The notes under the pieces were generated by a model. The model saw only the letters and a list, made by a program, of their open reading frames with translations. It did no database searches and had not been told where the DNA came from. From Saprospiraceae bacterium (lineage in GTDB: Bacteria; Bacteroidota; Bacteroidia; Chitinophagales; Saprospiraceae): a stretch of DNA of 5,670 nucleotides. This document shows, piece by piece, positions 1 to 5,670 of the stretch. The first letter of the stretch is position 1. Each line of letters opens with the position of its first letter. Where the stretch lies: the NCBI GenBank assembly GCA_947441325.1, contig CANETR010000171.1, positions 1 to 5,670 on the forward strand. Direction: 5' to 3'. Made by a program: the position numbers and the translations under genes.

Positions 1-1
1 A

Positions 2-460
2 ATAGATTGGCATTTTATCAATGCTTTGGGCGAAAAACCTAAAGTGGCTATTGAGACCAATAAAGGTAGAATCGTGCTGGAACTTTATCCAAAAGAGGCG
101 CCTGCCACAGTGATGCAGTTTGTAAAACTTGTAAAAGCGGGCTATTACAACAGCAAGTACTTCCACCGTGTGGTACCTAATTTTGTTGCTCAGGCTGGTT
201 GTCCACGCGGCGACGGTTGGGGGGGATTCGATGTAAATGTTGTTTCCGAATTCAGTATGCTGCGCTACATCCGCGAGGGTAGGGTGGGCATGGCCTCGGC
301 AGGAAAAGATACAGAAAGTGCACAGTTTTTTATTACTCATACACCGGCCATCCATCTCGATGGAAATTATACCATTTTTGCTCAGGTTGTGGAAGGAATG
401 AATGTAGTACACAAACTTGAAATTGGAGATATTATGAACAAAGTTGAATTGTTAAGATAA
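2..460 (+). CDS. Cyclophilin-type peptidylprolyl isomerase, C-terminal part (5' end outside window)
   Basis: Catalyses cis-trans isomerisation of peptide bonds before proline. The frame is open to the left edge without a stop, and its first residues (IDWHFINALG) read as a linker into the domain, so the gene is 5'-truncated; a TTG at 26 is an in-frame leucine, not a convincing start. In the 152 visible residues the cyclophilin core is complete: FHRVVPNFVAQ at about 54-64 carries the catalytic Arg56, Phe61 and Gln64, GMASAG and AQFF at about 96-110 line the proline pocket, and HLDG at 118-121 follows. Compared with human CypA, the Trp121 position is His118 and the His126 position is Tyr123, as is common in bacterial members; this suggests weak cyclosporin binding (inference). 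Bacteroidota proteins with this type of linker often carry HEAT repeats ahead of the cyclophilin domain, which would lie off the window. No lipoprotein or signal sequence can be judged. The stop overlaps the next start (TAATG). Confidence 0.93.
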   Translation: MDWHFINALGEKPKVAIETNKGRIVLELYPKEAPATVMQFVKLVKAGYYNSKYFHRVVPNFVAQAGCPRGDGWGGFDVNVVSEFSMLRYIREGRVGMASAGKDTESAQFFITHTPAIHLDGNYTIFAQVVEGMNVVHKLEIGDIMNKVELLR

Positions 461-2130
461 TGCGCACACTGCTTACCACACTTAATGCTAAATATATTCA
501 TACTAATCTGGCCATCAGATTACTGTATGATTTGAACAAAGAATTTGAAGGACTGGAATGGAAGGAATTTACCATCAAGGAAAACCGTGACGATGTAGCT
601 GCCTTTTGTGCCGATTTTGAAGTAATTGCCTTCAGTTGTTATATTTGGAATATTAATCAGACACTTGATGTTTGTCAGAGAATTAAATTACTGAACCCAA
701 ATGCCAAAATTCTGTTGGGTGGACCCGAGGTGAGTTACGAATGGGAAGATGTAATTTCGCTACCCCATGTCGATTTTATCATAACAGGGGAGGGGGAAAT
801 CCCTTTTCGGGAATTCTTGTCAAACTATCCCGATAATCTATTTTTGGTGCCCTCGCTTGTTCGAAAGGAAGATGTTGAAATTTTGTACAACAGCGAAACT
901 AAGAATTTTGATTTGAATAATTTTCAGGGTTTAATGCCCTATAGTTTTGATGATCCCGAGGAAATAAAGAACAAAGTACTTTATATTGAAACATCACGCG
1001 GCTGTCCTTACAAGTGCGAGTTTTGTCTGGCAAGTCTCGATAATAAGGTTCGCTATCTACCCATGGATACGATAAAGGAGACACTTTTATACATGATGCA
1101 ACATGGGAAAGTGATAAAATTTTTGGATCGGACTTTTAATATAAAAAAGACTTTCACAATCGAAATTTTTCAATTTATATTGGATAATTACCGGCCTGGA
1201 AATGTTTTCCAGTTCGAAATTACAGCCGATATTGTTCATCCAGAAATTGTTGCCTTTGTGCGCGAGAAAGTGCCAAAGGGACTTTTCCGCTTCGAAATCG
1301 GTATTCAAACGGTCAATCAAAAAGCCAATCTTGAGGTTCAGCGCAAACAGAATTTCTATAAAACTGCTGCTGTTGTAAAACAACTGGACGATATAATTGA
1401 AATGCATCTCGACTTGATTGTTGGTTTGCCTTTCGACTATTGGGAAGATGTAAAGTTCAGTATCGAAGAGGTTTTTAAACTTTATCCACCTGAGCTTCAA
1501 TTGGGCTTTCTGAAATTTTTGAAGGGAACCCCCATGCGCGACAAAGAACAACACGGCTTTGTTTTCGATCCGGAACCACCTTATCAGCTCATCGAGAGTA
1601 AATATCTTTCAAAAGAAGAATTGGCCGATATTGTAAAATTGGAACATGCACTCGAGGTATATTGGAATAAAAAAAGGGCAGAGCAGACCTTGCGCTATGT
1701 CGCTCAAAAATATAGCATCTTTGATTTTCTTCTGGGATTGGGCAGCTTCTTTGGCGAGAAAAGGGATTACCATAAATATACACTCAGAGATATTTTTGAC
1801 ATCTTACTTGAATTCGCCGTTAAATATTATCCACAGGACGAAATTTTAAAACAATTTATAGCAATCGACTATTATCTTTATCATAAGGTTAGACCAAAAC
1901 CGCTCGGGAATTTTGAACTGGATAAAGGACAGTTGCTTGATTTCGCAAGAGCAGAGGAAATGGTTAGAAACTCAAAACGCTATATTGGACTTAAATTTTC
2001 ATTTGATGTTGATTACTGGTTTAAAAACAACATTTTGGAATTAGATGAAGGCATATGGCTCATCGTATATAATGGACAAGACAGGGCTTACATGATTCCA
2101 AACAAGCCCCTAATTGGAAAAACCTACTAA
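460..2130 (+). CDS. B12-binding-domain radical SAM protein with DUF4080-like C-terminus
   Basis: A 556-residue, probably cytoplasmic iron-sulfur enzyme of unknown reaction. Residues about 1-125 resemble a Rossmann-like cobalamin-binding domain: an NAKYIHTNLAIR start, FSCYIW near 58-63, GGPE at 87-90 and GEGE at 110-113. The classical DxHxxG cobalamin motif is absent, so B12 binding is unproven. The radical SAM core follows (about 172-370): ETSRGC then Cys182-x3-Cys186-x2-Cys189 to hold the 4Fe-4S cluster, then KFLDRTFN at 220-227, FEITAD at 252-257, FEIGIQT at 278-284 and HLDLIVGLP at 316-324. The remaining residues (about 375-556) match my recollection of DUF4080, which usually accompanies this architecture in Firmicutes and Bacteroidota. 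The family is often loosely annotated as methyltransferase or MiaB-like; the substrate is unknown and neither label is supported here. The ATG is chosen because it overlaps the upstream stop by one base and starts directly at the conserved N-terminus; no Shine-Dalgarno is seen. Confidence 0.93.
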   Translation: MRTLLTTLNAKYIHTNLAIRLLYDLNKEFEGLEWKEFTIKENRDDVAAFCADFEVIAFSCYIWNINQTLDVCQRIKLLNPNAKILLGGPEVSYEWEDVISLPHVDFIITGEGEIPFREFLSNYPDNLFLVPSLVRKEDVEILYNSETKNFDLNNFQGLMPYSFDDPEEIKNKVLYIETSRGCPYKCEFCLASLDNKVRYLPMDTIKETLLYMMQHGKVIKFLDRTFNIKKTFTIEIFQFILDNYRPGNVFQFEITADIVHPEIVAFVREKVPKGLFRFEIGIQTVNQKANLEVQRKQNFYKTAAVVKQLDDIIEMHLDLIVGLPFDYWEDVKFSIEEVFKLYPPELQLGFLKFLKGTPMRDKEQHGFVFDPEPPYQLIESKYLSKEELADIVKLEHALEVYWNKKRAEQTLRYVAQKYSIFDFLLGLGSFFGEKRDYHKYTLRDIFDILLEFAVKYYPQDEILKQFIAIDYYLYHKVRPKPLGNFELDKGQLLDFARAEEMVRNSKRYIGLKFSFDVDYWFKNNILELDEGIWLIVYNGQDRAYMIPNKPLIGKTY

Positions 2131-2131
2131 A

Positions 2132-3388
2132 ATGGGACGGCTGATATTTTTTTTGTTTTTTTTAGGAATGCTCATTGCTTTCGATTTTTATATCTTCAAC
2201 GGATTAAAAGCCTCGTTTAAAAACGGCATGCCCAGAGCAATTCGGTGGAGCTATTGGTTGTTCTCCATTGTACCTTTGGTATGGGTGATGATTGCAATGC
2301 CCATGCAGCAATATCTGGGTGATTATCGCTGGATAAGTAATTTATTCATCGGTTTGTTTTTTACAATGCTTGTGAGTAAAGCTGTTTTTGGCAGTATTTT
2401 ACTAATTGAAGACATATATAGAATTCTGCGATTTAGTGGAGAAAATGCACTCAGATTAGTAAATACCGATAAGCCAGTATTTAACTGGGAATCGCGTCGT
2501 CGTTTTGTTGCTCAGCTTGGGATTGTACTGACATCTATACCATTCTTATCTTTTTTGCATGGTATAAGCTTTGGGAAATATGCATTCAGGGTACACAATG
2601 TCAAGTTAAATTTTCCAGATTTACCAGAAGCTTTCGATGGTTTGAGGATTGTACAGATTTCTGACATTCATGCCGGAAGTTTCGATTCAGTGTCGGCTGT
2701 ACAGAGAGGGGCGGAAATGGTACAGGCCCAAAATGCCGATATTATTTTATTTACTGGAGACTTAGTGAATAACAGAGCGGAAGAAATTGAACCATATATG
2801 CACCTTTTTGAGAAACTAAATGCGCCAATGGGCAAGTTTTCTGTTCTTGGAAACCACGATTATGCGCACTATGTTCCTTGGGAGTCTGAAGAAGCCGAGG
2901 CAGAGAATATGAAAAGACTTTTCAAGAATCATGCAGATATGGGCTTTCGACTTTTAAATAACGAGTCACTACTCTTAGAGAAAAAAGGACAGCAAATAAG
3001 ACTTGCAGGTGTGGAGAATTGGGGAAAAGGGCGTTTTCCAAAAGAAGGAGACTTGGATAAAGCCTTTGTAGGAAGCGGAAATGATGAGTTTAGCATTCTA
3101 ATGTCGCATGATCCAAGCCATTGGACACACAAAATTCTGGGATTTGATAAACATGTTCACCTTACCCTCAGCGGTCATACGCATGGTATGCAGATGGGTG
3201 TCGAAATCCCCGGCATTAAATGGAGCCCCTCTAAATGGATATATCCACAATGGGCGGGTTTATATAATAAACAAGGAAAATATCTTTATGTAAATCGAGG
3301 GTTTGGATTTTTGGGCTTCCCCGGCAGAGTTGGTATTTTACCGGAAATAACAGTTATAGAACTTAAAAAAGGTACAGCAACCTCCTAA
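2132..3388 (+). CDS. Membrane-anchored calcineurin-like metallophosphoesterase (YkuE-like)
   Basis: Predicted two-metal phosphoesterase of 418 residues tethered to the inner membrane. The N-terminal ~145 residues hold about four hydrophobic segments (near 4-24, 40-58, 68-94 and 127-146). The catalytic domain starts at about 155 and has the full set of metal-binding motifs: DIH with Asp178 and His180, GD with Asp210, GNHD at 240-243, the single His326 in MSHD, and GHTHG with His349 and His351. The family includes the YkuE-like enzymes and lipid-A-pathway phosphatases such as LpxG; substrate cannot be assigned, though a membrane lipid or cell-envelope phosphate ester is plausible. I chose the ATG one base after the upstream stop. 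A TTG at 2114 would add six residues and overlap the upstream gene, but nothing favours it. The start of the first membrane segment is encoded by an unusual T-rich tract at 2147-2163. Last gene of the plus-strand run; a hairpin terminator follows about 45 bases after the stop. Confidence 0.93.
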   Translation: MGRLIFFLFFLGMLIAFDFYIFNGLKASFKNGMPRAIRWSYWLFSIVPLVWVMIAMPMQQYLGDYRWISNLFIGLFFTMLVSKAVFGSILLIEDIYRILRFSGENALRLVNTDKPVFNWESRRRFVAQLGIVLTSIPFLSFLHGISFGKYAFRVHNVKLNFPDLPEAFDGLRIVQISDIHAGSFDSVSAVQRGAEMVQAQNADIILFTGDLVNNRAEEIEPYMHLFEKLNAPMGKFSVLGNHDYAHYVPWESEEAEAENMKRLFKNHADMGFRLLNNESLLLEKKGQQIRLAGVENWGKGRFPKEGDLDKAFVGSGNDEFSILMSHDPSHWTHKILGFDKHVHLTLSGHTHGMQMGVEIPGIKWSPSKWIYPQWAGLYNKQGKYLYVNRGFGFLGFPGRVGILPEITVIELKKGTATS

Positions 3389-3432
3389 CTAAATCGTAAC
3401 AATTATAGCCTGCCATTTTTGAATTATAGATA

Positions 3433-3477
3433 TAAGAAGCCCCCGTTTTCTGATTGAAAACGGGGGCTAATTTCTTA
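3433..3477. terminator. Bidirectional intrinsic terminator between convergent genes
   Basis: A perfect 13-bp inverted repeat, AGCCCCCGTTTTC (3438-3450) and its complement at 3456-3468, encloses a 5-nt loop TGATT. Five further pairs are possible lower down (TAAGA 3433-3437 with TCTTA 3473-3477) across a 4-nt bulge. The stem is GC-rich at its base. Short T-rich stretches follow on both strands, but neither is a long uninterrupted T run. It sits between the phosphoesterase stop at 3388 and the T9SS gene stop at 3494, so it can end transcription from both sides. The rest of the 3389-3493 gap shows nothing else I can support. Confidence 0.88.
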
Positions 3478-3493
3478 AGACGAAGTCTTACAA

Positions 3494-5416
3494 TTATTTC
3501 TTAACGATACGTTTGCTAGAAACTTTACCGTTTGCATGTACATTCATGAAGTAAACACCAGAAGGATAGTTTGAAATATCCCAGCTGCGACTTTCAGTGG
3601 TTACATTTTTAGCAAATTTGATATCAAGTACGCGACCAGTCAAATCTGTAAGAATGTATTTTACATCAGAAGCATTGTCTAACTGAAGGTTTACTGTAAA
3701 GTCTCTAACTGTTGGGTTAGGGAAAAGTTCCACACCTTCGAGTTCAGCAATTGTAGGTTTAACAGAAACAGGCGCAGCAAATTTCAAAATCATTGAAGGC
3801 TCTGGACCACCATTCCATCCGTATTCAAAAGCCTCAATGGCAGGAGCTGTACCAGAAGGAACACCATCCTGTACAATCAAAGGATTGTAGAACTGGAAGT
3901 TTGAGCCATTACCATATACAAAACCATCATGGTTGATTGTTTGTCCGTAAACAAAAAGACCGTTTCTGATTCCTTGCGCACCTGTAAGACCATTGTTCAA
4001 ACCTGGAGCAACATCGTTTCTCTGGTAGATTGAAATGTAATAGATAGAAGTGTCTTTGAATTCGAAAGTGTTGAAAGTGTTGATGTCAATAAAGTTGGTA
4101 AGGTTTCTTACATAACCGGCACCTGGAGTAACGGTAACAGTGTCTGTAACAATAGCCTGGAGCGATTTGTCAACAAGGATATCGAGTACGCCATCGCCAT
4201 TGTCAACGATTTTGTAAATACGAGCCTGATAAGAAGCCTGAGTTGCAGTAGCTGAAGCAGCAGAGAACAAGCGAACCTGAAGTGTATCTAGGATTTCGCC
4301 AAGACCATTAGGCATGTAGTACATTGTACCCCATTCTTGTAAAGCTACAAAGTTTGGAGCTGTTACACCAGGAAGGTAAGCATTGTCACCAAAAGGACCG
4401 CCATCAGTAGCAAGATCAACTTTCGACCAAACATTTTGTGTAAGGTTGAAGAAACCTCTAATTGTGTCACTTGTTGGTTTTTCGTCAGTATTGTCAGAAA
4501 TAACAATGTACTCATAACGGTAAGCACCTACAGTTGCCCATGACATGCTTGACATGTCTTTAACATTCCAAACTGTTGAGTCAACAGCAACATTACCATA
4601 CTGAATAGTATCTGTATAAACATTGGTAAATGTTGAAGGAGCAGTAAAACGTGTAACATTTAAGCGAACATAAGTATTTGGAGCTGCATTTGTACCACGG
4701 TTGGTTACAGTAGCACCAAAAAGCAGTTCAGCAACTTCCAATTGATTAACTGGCATGTATTGGAAACCAGGAATACGAACGATGTCGCGTGTCCAACCGT
4801 TGGCATCTTCAGATGGAAGACCCAAAGCAAGGTCAAAAGCAGGAGTTGGCTCAATAGAAATGTTATCTACAGCAATACCGCCGGACCATTGAGAAAGATC
4901 CTGATAAAGGAAAGAAATCCAAACTCTAGGCTGACCAACATAGGCACCAAGATTTACGCTTTTGTTTGACCAGCCGCCACTGTTGGTACCTTCGTTAAGA
5001 ACACTTGTCCAAGTTGCACCACTGTCGGTACTTACTTCAACGCCCCAAAGCGAGCCATAGTATTGCTCAGAATAGAAATCAAAGCTGAGCGATGCACCTG
5101 AAAGGGTACTAAAGTTCTGTTCAGTTAAGATAACGCGCTCATTGGCCATGTTGCAGTTACAGTCATCATCATTGATGTAAAGAAATTTTGTAGTTGCAGG
5201 AACTGCAAAATACTGTGAGCCAGCGGCAGCTTCGTTGCCTACTCTCCATCCCTGTGTGTCTTGGGGACTGATTACCTGAGTCCATCCAGTAGGTAGTCCG
5301 TTGGCACCCATAGTGCCTTCAAAGTTTTCTGTAAGAATAGGCTGAGCATTCAGTCCCATTACTGACAGAACTAGACCCAAAGCCATTAAAATTTGTGTGA
5401 AATTGATTTTTAACAT
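3494..5416 (-). CDS. T9SS type A sorting domain-containing secreted protein with choice-of-anchor J-like domain
   Basis: A 640-residue exported protein of unknown function. Residues 1-25 form a Sec signal peptide (MLKIN, a hydrophobic core, then GLNAQ), so it crosses the inner membrane by Sec and the outer membrane by T9SS. Residues about 28-188 resemble the choice-of-anchor J / cleaved-adhesin (MAM-like) beta-sandwich: ENFEG start, GWT, INDDDCNCN, a VEVSTDSGATW strand and AVDNISIEP at its end. About 190-330 looks like a beta-rich, CARDB-like segment (GATVTNRGTNA); about 340-550 is a further beta-rich region I do not recognise. The last 80 residues are the T9SS type A signal: VELFPNP at 562-568, LTDLTGRV, NYPSGVYF and a basic end KRIVKK. 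The only cysteines appear to be the pair in DCNCN. I prefer the ATG at 5416 for its compact signal peptide; an in-frame ATG at 5452 adds 12 residues, and a TTG at 5479 lies at the predicted transcription start. An adhesin or surface role is inference only. Confidence 0.9.
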   Translation of the reverse strand: MLKINFTQILMALGLVLSVMGLNAQPILTENFEGTMGANGLPTGWTQVISPQDTQGWRVGNEAAAGSQYFAVPATTKFLYINDDDCNCNMANERVILTEQNFSTLSGASLSFDFYSEQYYGSLWGVEVSTDSGATWTSVLNEGTNSGGWSNKSVNLGAYVGQPRVWISFLYQDLSQWSGGIAVDNISIEPTPAFDLALGLPSEDANGWTRDIVRIPGFQYMPVNQLEVAELLFGATVTNRGTNAAPNTYVRLNVTRFTAPSTFTNVYTDTIQYGNVAVDSTVWNVKDMSSMSWATVGAYRYEYIVISDNTDEKPTSDTIRGFFNLTQNVWSKVDLATDGGPFGDNAYLPGVTAPNFVALQEWGTMYYMPNGLGEILDTLQVRLFSAASATATQASYQARIYKIVDNGDGVLDILVDKSLQAIVTDTVTVTPGAGYVRNLTNFIDINTFNTFEFKDTSIYYISIYQRNDVAPGLNNGLTGAQGIRNGLFVYGQTINHDGFVYGNGSNFQFYNPLIVQDGVPSGTAPAIEAFEYGWNGGPEPSMILKFAAPVSVKPTIAELEGVELFPNPTVRDFTVNLQLDNASDVKYILTDLTGRVLDIKFAKNVTTESRSWDISNYPSGVYFMNVHANGKVSSKRIVKK

Positions 5417-5487
5417 AATAGTCAGAAATTTCAATGTTTGAAAAATAGGCATTTTTTGCCAAAATTTAAAAGACTGCAATAATAAGA

Positions 5488-5520
5488 CAAATTTAACGGA
5501 AAATTCAATAAAATACTCAA
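5488..5520 (-). promoter_or_regulatory. Predicted Bacteroidota promoter (TTG / TAnnTTTG) for the T9SS gene
   Basis: On the minus strand TAAATTTG (5495 down to 5488) is an exact match to the Bacteroidota -7 consensus TAnnTTTG. A TTG (5520 down to 5518) stands 22 bases upstream of it, within the 17-23 spacing reported for Flavobacterium. Transcription would start near 5481-5484, leaving a leader of about 65 nt before the ATG at 5416. The placement just downstream of the neighbouring gene's terminator fits an independent transcription unit. The -33 element is only three bases long and so is weak evidence alone. Confidence 0.65.
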
Positions 5521-5533
5521 CATTAATTATGAA

Positions 5534-5565
5534 AAAAGGGTAACACTAAAAAATGTTACCCTTTT
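5534..5565 (-). terminator. Intrinsic terminator of the right-hand T9SS gene
   Basis: A perfect 12-bp inverted repeat, AAAAGGGTAACA (5534-5545) with TGTTACCCTTTT (5554-5565), encloses an 8-nt loop. Read on the minus strand the stem runs directly into six T residues (5537 down to 5532), partly inside the stem, as in an intrinsic terminator. It lies about 15 bases after the stop of the partial gene at 5581 and before the promoter of the next minus-strand gene. The plus strand also has a T run (5567-5571), so the hairpin could work in both directions, though no plus-strand gene is seen to need it. Confidence 0.85.
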
Positions 5566-5580
5566 CTTTTTAAATGTCTA

Positions 5581-5670
5581 TTACTGTTTGATAAACCTTT
5601 GGGTCCGAAGTCCCTTGTCTGTTTTAACAGTTACAAAGTAAACACCTGCAGGCAGTCTGCTGATATCGTA
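5581..5670 (-). CDS. T9SS type A sorting domain protein, C-terminal end only (5' part outside window)
   Basis: Only the last 29 codons and a TAA stop are in the window. The frame is open to the right edge and reads YDISRLPAGVYFVTV, then a basic, polar end finishing in RFIKQ. This is the final beta-strand region of the type A T9SS C-terminal signal (IS-x-LPAGVY followed by a Lys/Arg-rich end). Aligned without gaps to the end of the neighbouring 640-residue protein, 11 of 29 residues are identical, including DIS, P and GVYF. The product is therefore very likely a secreted or surface-attached T9SS cargo, but the functional domain is outside the window and cannot be named. It lies in the same direction as, and 164 bases upstream of, the complete T9SS gene, with its own terminator between. 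Confidence 0.85.
   Translation of the reverse strand, partial: YDISRLPAGVYFVTVKTDKGLRTQRFIKQ

Noticed and set aside
219..225. Run of seven G residues as a possible phase-variation tract
   Set aside because: It encodes the GDGWGG segment typical of this cyclophilin group, so the run is explained by the protein sequence; nothing suggests switching.
1087..1554. 155-codon open frame on the minus strand inside the radical SAM gene
   Set aside because: It is antisense to a clearly conserved radical SAM core, has no recognisable domain and no start context; it is a shadow frame.
2114..2131. TTG start that would extend the phosphoesterase by six residues
   Set aside because: It overlaps the upstream gene by 17 bases and uses a rarer start codon, while an ATG sits one base after the upstream stop and leads straight into the membrane segment.
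3108..3293. 61-codon plus-strand frame inside the phosphoesterase gene
   Set aside because: It overlaps the GHTHG motif region in another frame; the phosphoesterase frame is the one with conserved motifs.
3389..3432. Possible small gene or RNA in the gap after the phosphoesterase
   Set aside because: The stretch is short and AT-rich, with no open frame, promoter or structure apart from the terminator that follows.
4742..4969. 75-codon open frame on the plus strand inside the T9SS gene
   Set aside because: It lies opposite the conserved anchor J-like coding region and its translation has no recognisable features.

Overview
The window looks like chromosomal DNA from a member of the Bacteroidota. 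Four signs support this: two adjacent genes whose products end in the type A C-terminal domain of the type IX secretion system (T9SS), a promoter of the TTG / TAnnTTTG class, no clear Shine-Dalgarno sequences before the starts, and AT-rich third positions. The genus cannot be told from the sequence alone.

Layout. On the plus strand, from the left edge to about 3390, lies a tightly packed three-gene run. It holds the C-terminal part of a cyclophilin-type peptidylprolyl isomerase (the gene begins outside the window), a radical SAM protein with an N-terminal cobalamin-binding-like domain and a C-terminal DUF4080-like region, and a membrane-anchored calcineurin-like metallophosphoesterase. The first junction is a TAATG stop/start overlap and the second is a 1-nt gap, so the three are very probably co-transcribed. 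No promoter for them is visible, so it presumably lies upstream of the window. A strong symmetrical hairpin at about 3433-3477 ends this run and also ends the gene converging from the other side.

On the minus strand, from the right, come the last 29 codons of one T9SS cargo gene, its own terminator hairpin, a well-formed Bacteroidota promoter, and a complete 640-residue secreted protein. That protein has a signal peptide, a choice-of-anchor J-like domain and a T9SS type A sorting domain. The two T9SS genes are tandem, but each seems to be its own transcription unit.

How the parts relate. The plus-strand genes combine a folding catalyst, an uncharacterised radical SAM enzyme and a membrane phosphoesterase, with no obvious shared pathway. 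The minus-strand genes encode surface or secreted proteins. No gap longer than 300 bases lacks a gene; the two intergenic stretches (3389-3493 and 5417-5580) hold the terminators and promoter described. I see no RNA genes, mobile elements, CRISPR arrays or defence genes. The least understood element is the radical SAM gene and its operon; nothing else points strongly to an undescribed system.
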